Shown one piece after another: positions 10,910 through 24,300 of a stretch of 64,000 bases of DNA; the first letter of the stretch is position 1, and each line of letters begins with the position of its first letter. Position numbers and translations under genes: made by a program. This DNA comes from Antedon mediterranea (lineage: Eukaryota; Echinodermata; Crinoidea; Comatulida; Antedonidae), in contig NC_092673.1 of the NCBI RefSeq assembly GCF_964355755.1, forward strand, positions 29,951,001-30,015,000, written 5' to 3'. The notes under the pieces are model-generated. The model saw nothing but the letters and a program-made list of their open reading frames with translations. It searched no databases and had not been told where the DNA came from.

Positions 10910-11743
10910 AGCCCCTTTCTCACAGATGTGTCTGCAATATACCGGTACAGTGCTGGTGTCGTGCCGGTATCGTTACCGGCATATACCCATTCTCATCGGA
11001 CTATCGTGCCGGAAATATAACCGGTATATACCGGCTTTCTGTGAGAAAGGAATCGGGCATATTCGGCCAATAAAAAGTCTCTGACAAAATAATTATTGAG
11101 GGCGTCCTTTATTGTTATTATTTTTGTCTAGGGATCTATGGCGGCGGCGAATGTTAGGTTACAGATTATTATCTTCCTTTATAGCATATTTATGTAATAC
11201 ATGCTATGTACAGTATATTGTGCATATATTATACAGGTACAGCAATTAATTAGCCGTCAATCGGCAATCTGTAAAACACCTTAGAAGGCTGTACAATTTA
11301 CAAGAGGCGACGAAGGGTCAGGCTAGTTAGGCACCAACAAAGAGCTATATGGCCTAGGCTAGGCCTGCTATAGATTATGCTACAAATTTCTTCTTGTCCC
11401 CTTATTTTAAGCAGCTCTCTTATCTCATTATCCCTCCAGTTCGACATTATTATTGTTAATTGAATTGAATCGGCGCCAAAGTGATACACTAATTGACCGC
11501 GCAAGGTGTCTGAAGCCTCGACAGGGAACCCCGGAATATAACGGCGTTACGTTCTCACAGAATGCCCGTCTGGCACTGCGGGGAATATCCCTAGAATATT
11601 ACTAGGTCTAAAGCAGGTCATGTCGATGCCGGCATGGTGGCGGCATGATGCCAAGACGACCCGTTCTCACAGAAAACCATACCGGCATGGTAATGGTATA
11701 TTCTCGCAATATTCCTGGCACTCAGCTCTGTGAGAAAGGGGCT
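10910..11743. mobile_element. 834-bp TIR element with perfect 17-bp termini
   Basis: Begins AGCCCCTTTCTCACAGA and ends TCTGTGAGAAAGGGGCT, a perfect 17-bp inverted repeat, with TAT directly outside both ends. Inner copies of TTCTCACAGAA and TTCTGTGAGAA (near 11035, 11550 and 11667) and repeated CCGGTAT/ATACCGG words give it a subterminal foldback structure. Its GC content is above its surroundings. No transposase frame; the longest ORF (68 codons) shows no motif. Probably a non-autonomous DNA transposon. Confidence 0.8.
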
Positions 11744-11767
11744 TATGAGTATGTTTCCATACATGTT

Positions 11768-11860
11768 TGATCCCAAAAAATGACTGGGGTAATAATGTTC
11801 AGCGCTTAAGAGTTTTCACAACATTAGGTGCTATATAAATCCAGGATATTATTATTTTAC
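11768..11860 (+). mobile_element. SINE 3' fragment
   Basis: ACTGGGGTAATAATGTTCAG, CACAACATTAGGTGCTATAT and AAATCCAGGATATTATTATT match the 3' part of the minus-strand SINE at 54948-55205. Only the tail is present. Confidence 0.6.
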
Positions 11861-12573
11861 TTTTCTTGAATAAAAATTGATTGTTTCTTGATTTAATCAT
11901 ACATTTCTATACTAATAGTCATTCTAGCACTTTTTTGCTCTTTAGTTTCTTTTTTTTACAATCCGTTTTCTTTCTTATATTTAAATGTTTTTTTCTTCTT
12001 ATTTTCTCTTTATACCTAACATAACGTATGACATGTATGTAAAAACGCACCGTCCAGAAGAACGTGTGCCGCAGTTTTAAAGGCGTATGTTCAATAAAGT
12101 TTATTTTTATTTATGTATTTTAAGGTAATAATAATCTCAGCATTTTTAAACACAAATTTGTACAACTGAGTTCAGCAGGATTGAAAACTAATGTTATTTG
12201 ATTAGTTAGTACTGTAACCTTCAAAGTATGGCTTTCATGTGACATCATTTTAACATTGTTATCAGGCCATTTGCTTTAATTCTAAATCGTATACACTATG
12301 CATGACACTAAGCACGAATCAGTGTGTACTTACTAACTTGTTTACTTTAGACAAAGTCTGCTGATTGAAAGAGAAGTGGAAAGTTTGCTTGCTGTCCTTG
12401 TTAAATGTGTCTTGTATTCAAAAAATAAAATTAATTTTATAATCGAAAAAATTCTCTGTCTTTCTAAATACCATGATTAAATTAACGTATATAATTCGGT
12501 AATAATATTAATATTATACCAAAATAATTTAAGTACAGTTTCGAGTTAGACATCATACACTCTGACAGTAGTT

Positions 12574-12833
12574 TAAGCCTGGTTTCCATTAAAATTGCTA
12601 CAGCGTTTCCATTAAAATTGCTACATGCGCAGATGTCACCGACGCAATCGGGAAGGCTCCCTGATTCATCGCAGTCAAATCAATCAGTTCAACTTTGCCG
12701 ATTGTGTTGGCGATGAATCGTATACGCGTACCAAAGAATATTTAGCGCTCGCGTACTAGATCCCCGATAAATTCTAGCGTTTCCATAGAATCGCTACGCT
12801 CTGTCGTGTAGCGATTTTATGGAAACCAGGTTT
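12574..12833. mobile_element. Palindromic MITE, AGCCTGGTTTCC termini
   Basis: The left end TTA-AGCCTGGTTTCCATTAAAA is mirrored by the right end TTTTATGGAAACCAGGT-TTA, so the flanks are TTA on both sides. Near the left end a copy of GCGTTTCCATTAAAATTGCT shows an internal duplication. The centre is CpG-rich compared with its surroundings. Confidence 0.7.
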
Positions 12834-15800
12834 AGCCTTGTTTCTATTGATTTAGATAGTACATACTTTTATCATACAGAAAGTGTAATGGTTTACAATG
12901 ATTATTTCTTTCATGGGTAGTACAAGGTTAAACATATAAGACTTTTGGTATTTTTAAAGACAGTATTATTAGAGGATTCAACAATGTTACATTTAATTAT
13001 TTATTTTATAAAATTCATATTAAAAAGCATTGGTTTAAAGTAATAATTGTATAGTGTCATTAGAGTAGTGAAAGGAACAAATAAAATAAATAATAGTAAA
13101 AATAATAAAAACATCTTTTTCATGCCTAGCTTACCTGGATAAACCGACAATGGCCCTTTCTCCTCAAATAACAATAAATGAATTCTCATTATGTATAGGA
13201 AAAATAGTAACTTAAGAATTTTTTAAGCAGGGTTTTTTCGTTTTGTTTCGTTTATTTTCCACTTATTTAAATGAATTTAAGCAAACATGTATAATATATT
13301 TCTGTTTTAAATTTTGAATAATTCTGTATGCCATTATTTTATTGCATTTATTGTCCTTTTCTCCATAATTATTTATGTACAACTATTTAGCTTAAATTAT
13401 TTTTTGAAAAAAAATATAAAAAATTATTATTAAAATTACTGTAAGTATTAATATTTTTACAATATTCCCTTATGCCATTGCTGGATAATATTAGTACAAG
13501 GATAAAAACCATTCATTTTAATACATTAGGGATTACAATAGCCTCATAAAATACAGATTTATTTAGCATATACTGTCTGTTGCTAAGTCTCTCTCCCATT
13601 TCTCTAGAATCGGTTTTTAAGTCACATCCTTTATATAATGACTGCTGACTCAGCATAGAGTATTTTAATGCAACAGGATTGAAAACACATTTGTTACTGA
13701 TAGCTCTGTTAATGTTACTAAATAACTGATTCTTTGCATAACTTTTTGGTAAAAACCTCTTGTGACGTTGGCTCCCAAACTCTTCCCACCATGCATCGCG
13801 CACTCTATTTGCGATAAGCCGTATACTATGTAGTACTAATGATAGTAAATTACGTAAGTAGAGGGGGGACATTTATTTTTTCCCTTGCGATGTCACTGTT
13901 TGTTTGTTGAACTGTTCATCTTATTATCTTTTATTATATTTGATAGTTCATTCATATTGTTGGTTTTCAAGACAAAATTTGATCACACCCTTGATAAGTG
14001 ACCGATTTGGCCGGTAAAGGGGAATTCCATTTTCCTAGAGCAATACTATTTATTACTATTGTATTTTCCATCCAGGGAGGATGATAAACATGATTATCTT
14101 TTTTTATTATCAATATCTATGCACATCATTGCATTGTAAAAGGGTACAAAGTGTAGAGTTTGATAATATATGCTTATTTAAATTGTTTAAACTACTGTAG
14201 TGCTTACTCAAAGTCAAATGTGACTGTACTGTACAACAATCCAGTTGGATTTTCAGTACTGTATCTAGGCACCACATGTGATACTATACACCGTATTACA
14301 GAATTTGTCTATGATACTGAGCAAATATTGACATATGTGAAACAACTCTAAGAATTGAGTACAGTATAAATAGAAAAAAATGTACCAATTTGTTTACATA
14401 TCAAAAATATAATATGTACATTTAAATAATGAATGTTGTACAATAAATGTATTATTTGACAGTTCTATCTGTTTAAGTTATTCATGGAAGCGTGAAAAGC
14501 TCAACAAATTATAACATCTCAAGATACCATGGGAGGGTATAGTGATCTGACTGTTGAATTGGATCTGGCCCCAGTGGATTCAGTACTTGAAGTCAAGCAA
14601 ACAATTTACAGCGAACTCACGTACAAACTCAAAAATAATGAATTAAATTTCTATGACTTTATTATAACATAATATTTTGTACAGTACAGTACATTGTACA
14701 GTATATACTGTAGTTGATTGATTTATTCGATATTCATAAAAATAGTTAAAATATACAATGTATTAAAGAGAATACCAGGATAACCCATTAAGTCGACAAA
14801 TAAAAAGTAAACTTATTTCCAATGGGGTCCAATCCTTATTAACTGAAAAAGTGAGTGGTCAAACCTGTAGAAAATAAACAGCAAGAGCTATTTGTTATTT
14901 TTTAACTAATGATTTAGTAGCTCTTACCAGGAAACCGTGAGATTAGTGTGACTCTTCTCTTCTTGAATACCTTAGTGGTACCAGTGGCAGACCCAGGGGT
15001 AGCAATGGGTTGTTTCTTGGTAGTTCTCTTTAAAAAAGTAGATACAAATATTCTTCTATCGACTAAAATATTTGCTCCTCGTCAGTAGCCATGGCAACCT
15101 GGATCCACCCTTTTACTGTTTTTTAAAATATAATCATTAATAAACAATTTAATAAATGATAAAGAAATGAGAAATAAAAACTATGAATCTTCATTGCCAG
15201 ATGAATACTTGTTGGAAACAAGTCAAAACGTCATTCATGAATGGTTTAACGTACACAATTATTATACAGATAAAAACTATGAATACAACAAGATGAGAAC
15301 ATATTCTATTCTACTGAGTATCATGCTTGAACTACTGTATGTAGTACATGAACCATGACTCCTTCCTATCTTGACAATAATACATTCAGTCATCATCACT
15401 TGGTAGGCATTTTTAACTTAAAGGATGGCAGACTGATTTTCAAAATTTGTATTTATTTAATAACTGTTTAAACTCAGCCATACAGATACCCTTTTCTAAT
15501 TATTGACCATTTGGTTTTAACTAGGCCTAAATTAGTGACCACTTGATTTAAATTATTCTAATAATGACCCTTTTGTTGCAATTATTCTAATTATTGACCA
15601 CATTGTAATTGTGACCACTATTTGACCTTGTAATTGTGACCACTGTTTGACCTTGTGTTTACCACTTGGTTTGGTATTCAAATTAGGAACCACTTGCATT
15701 ATTCTAATTATTTAAATTAGCATCTAACTACTGTGACTATAAAACCTGAAGGTGGTCTTAAAATGTGATAAAACTAAGAATACTAATTATATTCTTAGTT

Positions 15801-16430
15801 TGCGGTTTTATTGTCAAATTATGCAGCTGCTTCTGCTGTCTCATTCCATAGGTAAGATAATAAAACTTCTATTTCTGTTATACAGTAAATAGCAGTAAAA
15901 TGTACTCATCACATTTTAGCTATCGCATTAAACTTTTAAATATAAATTGTAGAAAATTATTTTTCAAAATTATTTTTCTCTGTGAATTGATGTGTCCCAC
16001 AATTGTTCGTAATAAGTTTGTTTTGTTCATTTTCCTTGGACGCACCGTTTGACATAAGTACCACAGATATAAAAATGAGGGTTATTTTTTTATGTTTTTT
16101 ACCCAGTAGGACAGTGCTACGTAGGGCTAGTGTTTAATTTACTTTTAGTAAATTTTTATTATTTTTGCTATTTACTTCGTGTAGAACATTTCCTTTAGGG
16201 TGGATTCAGGATTTTGTGATATGGGGTGCGAGAGAGACTCTACTACAGTACATACAGTAGGTTGGAACTGAACTACAGTACTGTTTGAACATTTTTAAAA
16301 TGAACCTCTAGTTGCCCACACTGTTATATTAAAACACTCAAAAGCTAATTTCTGGATATTGTGTGTTTATTTTGTAAAATGTTAATACATTTTTTATCAG
16401 TATTTGCATTCTTTATTGATTGAATTGATT
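12834..16430. other. Intergenic or intronic stretch with one unexplained ORF
   Basis: AT-rich sequence with no recognised gene. It contains a 119-codon minus-strand ORF (13513-13872) with no motif I know, and a degenerate repetition of 'ttgtgaccac/attattctaattattgacc' words at 15490-15720. If the prominin transcript starts near 8.6 kb, this is part of its first intron. Confidence 0.45.
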
Positions 16431-16436
16431 GAAATA

Positions 16437-16644
16437 TATATTTATACTTGGTAACCTCTTTAGTCAAAGACTGGTCTCCCAGAGGGCCCAGTTGGTGATC
16501 AGTGGCTGCGATTTCCTAATACACTGGGGTAACCCACTACTCGTCTCGAAAGATGTACTAGGTTCTTTAAAGTGCACACGAGCTATGTGTGCACTGGACC
16601 TACAATTTATAGTCCTTACCCGAGAAGACTGTTTAATACAATAG
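16437..16644 (-). mobile_element. SINE copy (family also at 60897-61190)
   Basis: The reverse complement shares, in order, blocks such as GAAGA, GGACTATAAA, GTGCACTTTAAAGAACCTAG, TACATCTTTCG, GGGTTACCCC, CACTG and CCTCTGGGAG...TAGTCTTTGACT with the plus-strand copy at 60897-61190. The tRNA-like head is missing, so it is 5'-truncated. Confidence 0.7.
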
Positions 16645-16649
16645 TATTC

Positions 16650-19090
16650 ATTTTTACTTTATTGATATGACTATGATTAAAATTCAATTTGTTTTAACAA
16701 AGAAAACTAGTTTGTTAATCAGTTGATTAATCCGTATGTTTTACCATCAATGTTCAGCTACTGTAGTATAGGTTCTGTTTCTACTCTATATTTCAAGCAT
16801 CATACCTGATTCACTTATTTCGTCTTCAATTACTGAAATGTTTATTACTGCTGGTAATCATAAAGTATGCATACTTTGTAACGTTGCCAGGTTTTGAGCC
16901 GGAACCACTGAATTTATAAGCAATCAAATTAATATTTTACTCAAATTAAGTCTACATTTGTCAACATGCACAGAGACCTACTATTGTGTCATATACTGGT
17001 AGGTACTGTAGTTAACCAAGTGGGTGAGATTTTGATTTACACCTAATATGTCAAAGTTAAAAAGTATTAATTAAGTTGACTAAAAAAATTAAGTAGAATT
17101 CTAACATTATTAATTTATATTAAATGGTTTTTCAGTACAATAACATATGGGTGAAAATTAAATTAAATTGTGTCGACCGACGAGCGAAGCATTGATCTAG
17201 ACCTACATAACAATATGGTTTTTGCTTCATTTTGATATTTATTTGTCGTAATTCTTTGTAAATTTATATTAATTTTTTTTTATGGGTGTTAAACTCATTT
17301 GTATTGTATAGTGTTAGTAGTTCATTTTTACCTACAGTATAACTATTTTTACTAAACTAACAATATAATGTCAACACAGCTTGTAGATTTACACTAAATA
17401 ATGATAAAACAAGCCATCTTGCTTAGTAGTTTAAAGCAAGTTAAAATAATAACACCAAAACTGTGAGGAATAGTGTAGAGGCATGACCTAAACTTGTTCC
17501 AAGGTCATAGGTCATCGCAAATTGAAAGCTTGCCAATACCATGATAGTCTAAACATTACATTCTGTTGTTTTTCAGTACCTGTAGGATTTAAATTGAAAA
17601 TGAAATGACTGACCGAATGTTTATAAAACGTGTGCTTATCAGATAAATAGAAAAATAGTGCAAATGTTCAGTTTATTGTCTGCAATGCTGTATACATTTA
17701 TGATTATATAACTATAAAATAATAACTTATTTTGTTTTTTTTAAAGAAAGTTTTTCATGACCTTCAGAATGTGTTTACTTTAATAATGTATCTCTTACTA
17801 ATTCTGAAATATCTATTAACTTTCATCGCTACCATATTTGAGTACATCACTCTTTATTTGTCAATGATTGTTTGATAATGTACTGTAGTACAGTAGTTCA
17901 ATAATGAAAGTTTTTATAATTCTAAGTGTTTGTTTGATCAAAACAAATTTCCTTATTGGACCAATAAAGATTCTGTTTTGTATATAATAATTGAAGATCA
18001 CAAAAACAAAATAAGACCGTGTTCAAAATATTGATATAGTTCATTGATTGTAAACCAGTACAAGTTTAACGTGTGTTTCAAGACAGTTTCGTCAAGCTAC
18101 ATATCAATACATGAATCGAAACCGGAGGAAAATGTTTTCTATAGTGTACAAAATTGTTGATTACAGTATATACAATAAGAACTAATTAAATAATAACATA
18201 TTAAAACCATTGTTTTAATAATAACATTTATTTGTGACAAAACAAATGTGATGAGAGAGTTGCAGTACGAGCCAGTTATAAGAGTGACATACAAAAATTG
18301 ATTTTCTTCCCAAGGAAGATTGAAATTACACATTTTATTTCACTCTTCCCTGGTCTTGCAACTATTCGCTTTAAACTGAAACATAACCTTGAGGAGACTT
18401 TCGATATTGTGAGTATTATGTTGTCTTTAACTCTCATTTTAAAAGATTATAATGTAATGTCTGTAAAAAATCACAATCCTCCACTAATCATGGAATGGGG
18501 TCAAGTTTAGGGTCAAGTCAAGATTAATAAAATCAGAATTTGAATAGGCCATTTTGTAGTGTTTTAGTTAATCACTTCCATAAAAAAAACAGCTAAAAAG
18601 TATTGTTTTCATTTTATCTTCTCAAAGTTACTCGCAATTGGGAGATGAAGGCAGATACTGGGAAGTCTTTATACCATAGTCAATAACTGAAATGCAACCA
18701 GTTAGCTATTGAAAAGTGACACTATTGCGTGAGGTCCCTTCATAAATATTGATTAAGCCGTATCACAATTTGATTAATTTTCTCGTAATCAACCAAATCA
18801 TATTGTACTGGAAATTCTAGAATTATTTCTTTTGCCAGAAAATTAATGATATGATAATTGAAGTATGTACTGTAAGTGTGTTAAGATTGGTTTGAGTGGA
18901 TGCCAATTTTCTGTAATCGTTTTTGCGACATTTTACAATTTATTTCCTCATTTCCAGCCTTAAATGCCTCCATACACAGTTAGTGTAGTGTAGCTTTAAA
19001 ACAAATTTCTAACATAAACTAAGCTAAATTCATGAAATCTTTTTTGAAAAATTTATCTTGTTAAAAAATTAAATGAAGTATTATTTATCA
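16650..19090. other. AT-rich non-coding stretch, nothing recognised
   Basis: Short ORFs only; no motif, repeat or RNA gene that I can support. Confidence 0.5.
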
Positions 19091-19099
19091 CTAAAGCAC

Positions 19100-19255
19100 A
19101 AGCGACGTAATGCAACTGACGCACATAACACAACCGACGCAACGTAAGAAAATGCCTTTTCAATAATTGTGTTTTCCCCCACCTGCGTCAAATCAAACCT
19201 GCTTGTTGCACCTCAACATTAGTTACCGTTGCGTTCTAGTGGGAACCACGCTTAA
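19100..19255. mobile_element. Palindromic MITE, family B (diverged)
   Basis: Contains GCACATAACACAACCGACGC on the left and GTTGCGTTCTAGTGGGAACC followed by ACGCTTAAG on the right, the typical family B right end. The centre is diverged from the other copies. Confidence 0.55.
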
Positions 19256-19346
19256 GAGTTGTTATCATTTAATTGTGTACATATTTTATATGCTTTACTT
19301 TTAAAAATGAATTTATTATTATAGTTTTACAGTATATCTTTTCCTT

Positions 19347-19485
19347 CTCTACACTAAAAATGTGATGTGCCCATAATATAGACACAATGATGTCAGTTCA
19401 CTACAATATTTGGGCACATCACTACCATATTTAGGCACATCACATTTTTTTTGTCAATCTAGTTTGTTAGTGTAGACAGAGCTTT
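19347..19485. mobile_element. Palindromic MITE, family A
   Basis: Left end degraded (CTCTACACTAAAAATGTGATG). The right end is typical (CACATCACATTTTTTTTGTC ... GTTAGTGTAGACAGAGCTTT). Confidence 0.7.
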
Positions 19486-20195
19486 GCATTACTGAACATC
19501 ATGCATAAAATATTATATAAATTATTAAAATTTTTATTCCCAATTTGTTATTGTCAGATTGCCATAGTAACTGAATATTATTATGAATCAGATGTGACGT
19601 CTAATGACACTTTATTGTTAAAATATCAAAAAATTAATCTGGCCACACCCTTCATTCAATTATAAATTATATTGATATTTGATGCAATTCTAAAGAACAT
19701 AGCCATGAATATATTATTATAAAGTGTACCTCTTTTTACTGTAGTAAAAATTATGTAATTAACTGGAAAATTATTAATTTTTGTTAAACCAAATACAGAC
19801 ACAAAATTAATGGTATAAATACTGTACCGTCCTTAGTCACATCTGTGTGTGTATTATTTGGTTATTTTTCAGTTTATTATATTCGGAACCAGATTTTATT
19901 TAATAATAATCTAATTAATGTCAACATATACATCTATGGTAATGTTGATATTATTATTTTATACAAATATGACAAGTTCCTGTTTTCCAGTTAAATTATA
20001 TACAAATATATTACGATTAGTTCCTATTTTTATTAATTGATAGCATTGTTGTTATTAGTCATGTCCACTGTAGTGTAACATGATTCAATACACCATTGTA
20101 TTTGCTAATCCATTGTATTTAATAATAATAATAATTTATTTGAACATACACTTTTATAACAAATGGTGACACACTTTGAATATAAAGGTGCGTTC

Positions 20196-20381
20196 CAGGC
20201 ACGGATTTAGACGGGGGCTAAACACGCTTTAGCCTAAAATTTAACTTTTTAAAATAAAATAATGACTATTTTTATTTTTCTTGAACCTGACAGATCTTTT
20301 TTATAATTTATGAAATATTTACTAAAGTAAAACCATACCATACAATTCAAACTATAAAATTTACACCAATAATAATGAAAC
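20196..20381. repeat. Interspersed repeat, second copy at 25490-25650
   Basis: The segment TAATGACTATTTTTATTTTT, then a GAC(A/G)GATC block and an AAATATTTA block, is shared with 25540-25600 in prominin intron 5. It begins with an ACGGATTTAGACGGGGGC-type end, while the other copy ends in GGATCCACCCCTGG. Confidence 0.45.
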
Positions 20382-20660
20382 TAAACAGTACCCTGATATG
20401 TAAAAAACTCACCCTCCCCCTAAACAGTACCCTGATATGTAAAAAACTCATCCCTCCCCCTAAACAGTACCCTGATATGTAAAAAACTCATCCCTCCCCC
20501 TAAACAGTACCCTGATATGTAAAAAACTTACCCCTCCCCCTAAACAGTACCCTGATATATAAAAAACTCACCCCTCCCCCTAAACAGTACCCTGATATGT
20601 AAAAAACTCACCCCTCCCCCTAAACAGGACCCTGATATGTAAAAAACTCACCCCTCCCCC
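20382..20660. repeat. 40-bp minisatellite, 7 copies
   Basis: Each unit contains taaacagtaccctgatatgt, a run of six A, and ctcacccctccccc. Differences between units are single bases (for example actcatccc, acttacccc, aacaggacc). The array is C-rich on this strand and sits about 600 bp upstream of the first prominin coding exon. Confidence 0.95.
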
Positions 20661-20770
20661 AATTTGGCCTCTACAATTCCCCATTTGTATGTTCTAATAC
20701 TCTGTCATGTTACAAACTGTAGTAGTAATAGTATACAAACAATGAATATGTATATCATTATATCACTTGC

Positions 20771-20911
20771 ACTGATGAAGGGCTAGTGTTGCCTGAAAGC
20801 TCTGCGAACTTTTCTGTTTTGATTTAGCTTTTCGCTTTTTTTGTATCTCCATTGAGATCCAGCCACTGATACCCACAGCATTGTCATTTTTTCAGTAATT
20901 TGCCTTTGGAT
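20771..20911 (+). repeat. Interspersed repeat, second copy at 56971-57131
   Basis: Shares long near-identical blocks with 56971-57131, including TGATGAAGGGCTAGTGTTGC, GATTTAGCTTTTCGCTTTTT, GTATCTCCATTGAGATCCAG and TTTTTCAGTAATTTGCCTTT. This copy lacks about 20 bp present in the other. Possibly a retroelement 3' end; class not decided. Confidence 0.75.
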
Positions 20912-21254
20912 TATTTATATATATCATTACAGAAATATTTAATCTGTTTATTTGCTGTACAGTACATCATAGATATTGACACAGTATTGTACAGTTTATA
21001 GCAGCAAATTACAGTTTAACAGAAATGCCAATACTCATTGTTTATTATCGGTATCAAATCATTGTTAATTAATCACCTTTGTTTTCTAAGACTTAGTAAT
21101 AGTGATTATTAGTCATAGGTCAGGGGTTATTATTATGTATTTGTTTTGTTGATATCCTGGTATCATTCATTACTTACAGTACCTGATGCTCAAATCGTAT
21201 CATATAACTGTTGTGTCCTATTTACTATCAATACCTCATTCTTTACCTTTCCAG

Positions 21255-21364
21255 ATACCAAGACATTTATAAGACTGTGCTTAAAGCACTGGTAGTTAGA
21301 GGACTTACTGGACACTGGTAGAAAGTGTCACCGACGAAACATCCATCCAAATAATCCTGCCAAT
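21255..21364 (+). other. Prominin 5' UTR part of the first coding exon
   Basis: A pyrimidine-rich acceptor (CTTTACCTTTCCAG) ends at 21254, so the exon with the start codon begins at 21255 and at least one untranslated exon lies upstream. The chosen ATG (21365) opens MTNMYTTT, then a Thr-rich stretch and a hydrophobic core [11 protein letters not shown] that fits a signal peptide ending near SPANAQ. A second in-frame ATG at 21374 would also keep the signal peptide. Confidence 0.6.
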
Positions 21365-24300
21365 ATGACGAACATGTATACCACCACCAGGGCCACCACC
21401 ACTACCACCAGTGCTTTCGTATTCTACTTTCTCTTGATGTTTTTAAGTCAAGTTTCACCTGCAAACGCTCAGTGCAATCCTCTTTTAAAGGACGATGGTT
21501 CTATAAACTGGGACAGCTGTACACTGTCCCCACATGTTCCTGCAGGTGGTTTCCAAGATGCTGAGGACTTAAAGGATGATATACCCGATGGACTAGTTGA
21601 TATGGCCAATGGATTTGTAGAATTTATACAAAGGAAGGGTCTTCCTTATGGTAAGTACAACCATTTTGTATCGCCTTCTACACCAACTTAATATGTATAA
21701 CCCTAGATTCTCAATCTCTCCTCAATTCCTTATACCTGTAGATACCAAGTTCCCTCCCCTCCCCGCCCCCCTTTTATTTGAACCCAATACAATTCCCAAC
21801 TTATACCTCTAATTACAATTCCCAATCTGTACCCCTCGCATTTAACAATCTGTTTCCTTCACAACTCCCAATCGGTACCTTTGCACCTAATTTGTTCCCC
21901 TCACAGCTCCAAATCTGTACTTTGCACCTAATGTGTGCCCCTTAATCTTAACAATGGTAAACCATTAACTTTGTACTTATAAATCAACTCGGTATAAATC
22001 AACATTTTACAAGACTCAATGACCTTTTATATGACCTTATTTACACTATGCTGTCACAGTGTTGTTAGGCTGGTTGTTATGATGTAGTATCCTAGTTACT
22101 TGTCGGCAACCACAATATCCTCATTAGGTCATTGGGTCAATATCAAACCTTTTAGCCCACTACACAAATGAGTCAAGCACTGACATGTTTTTGTATTGTT
22201 TCTCTAACACGCATACATTCAATTCAAATATTATTTTAGGAATATTTCTTTGTTTGAATTGTATTATGAGTACAAAAAAATGATTGATATAAGTTGAGTT
22301 TGACTAACACTAACAGTTTTATTATATTGATTATTAGCAAACAGTTTAAACAGTGACATTTTTTTTCTTTTTGCCACCATACCTACAGTGCCTAATCTTT
22401 ACTGTTATTTACCATCTTATTAAAATATAATATAATAAAGTTTAATTATTGTTACTATCAATTAGTGAACAGGTGGCTCTCTACTTTAATGTTTCATTTT
22501 CTTAATTTATTTATTTTGTCTCGCTAGTTCTTCTAGGTTGTGTTTCTATTAATATTTTACCAATTTGATAATTAATAACAAAATAAAGTGCGCATGATCT
22601 GACATTACCAAACAATTAAGAAGCCAATCACAACGCAACGATTTGTTCTTAAAAGGTTACAAATTATCGCATTTATCCGATAATTATCCAAATTTGAATG
22701 AGATAATTATCGGTTAATTTTTCTCGCGTGCAAATGATTAAACCCCGTTTCCACAGGCAGTTTATCTGTAAATTATTGGTTAATTTTTATCTGTTAATTA
22801 ACAGTTAATTTTTGACTGTGGAAACACGGCTGTAAATTTATTTTTATTTCTTATAACTTAAAAATAGTATAATACGATATGTATTTGTACAATCAATCAT
22901 TCTTTTGATTTGAACCAATGTATATTTAAGTAACAGTAAACCAAGGCTGATATGACAAGCCTAGGCTGCTTAAAGATCTTTTGTCTTGTTTGGCCCTGAT
23001 CAATATTCATAAATAATGCATTACAGGCTCTATGACTTCCTATTTGTTATGTTCATGTTAATACACGTTTTGTCTAATCATCGTTGAGGTTTTTAGGTGC
23101 TTTAATATTTGTTTTTTAAAATGGTTATTGAGATGTGTAATTATTAATTGGTAACTCCAAGAAACTGATTTTCCATATAAATTATTAATTATTTAAATTA
23201 AATAAAAAGATTTCAATCTTCTAAAATAACTTGAATTTAGAGGAATAAAACTGTAATGTACTACAGTACTATGTTAGATTATTATTTATTTTTATATAAT
23301 GTATTGTATATGACTAAGAATAATAAATCCTATACCCAAGTATTTATTTAATTTATTTATTTGAACAATATTTTACAAAGGTGGTTCATCCAGCCGAAGC
23401 TAATCATTAGTATAATCCCACTTTCTAATTTAGATTAAATTTTAGGTGATAAGTTTGTTATAAAATACCATTTGATGGTTTTTTTTCAGAGGAAATCAGA
23501 AAATTAGAAGAAGATGATTTTGATAATATTAATTATCAGGATGCTGGTCAGGAGGTTTGTATAAATATGTTTGTTTAATAATACAGTTGAACCTCCGTGA
23601 GCAGCCACCTCCCTTAATAGCCGCACATTCAAAAGCCTGTTGGTTCTTCCTATCTAATTAATGCATTTGGTACCATTTTTTTTCATTTATTTATTCCTTT
23701 AATAAAAATTGATTTTATGAACTTCCATTTATTTCAAAGAATGTGCTCTATTTTACCTGTTCTGTATGGTAACCAATTATTTGTATAATATTTCAGCTGG
23801 CTGTATGGTATATAGGCATCATTGTATGTTTCTGCATTGGTATACTATTTATCATCATAATGCCTATCATCGCCTTGTTTTTCTGCTGCTGTCGGTGTTG
23901 TAATAACTGTGGAGGGAAACGGATACAGAAGGAAACAAAAGCTATGGGTTGCAAACAAGTTGTGTTTTCTTTGTTACTGCTTTGTATAACGATTGTTATA
24001 GGGTATGTTGATACTCTGTTTGTCTCACCTAGGCCTAACATGGAAAAACACCACATCAAACAATAGAATACTTTTATTTAATTACACAAAGCTCTATCTA
24101 CACTATCAAACTTTATGTGACAAAAAAATGTGATGTGTGCATATATGTTCAAAAAACACTTATTTGTTCAACAGTGGCATTATACAGTATAATATATAGA
24201 TGTGTACATAAATGAAAACATTAGTAATAAGCCATCATTTGGGGTCTTCTCTAGAAGAAATCAAGTGGGCATATCACTACCATATTTGGGCACATCACAC

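Noticed and set aside
12030-12110. Retroelement 3' tail (caccgtccagaag ... caataaagtttattttt), and a similar stretch near 53960-54040
   Set aside because: Suggestive only; no coding remnant or target duplication was seen.
23793-24059. 88-codon minus-strand ORF opposite a prominin exon
   Set aside because: Antisense shadow of exon 3, which encodes TM1 and the Cys-rich loop in correct splice phase.
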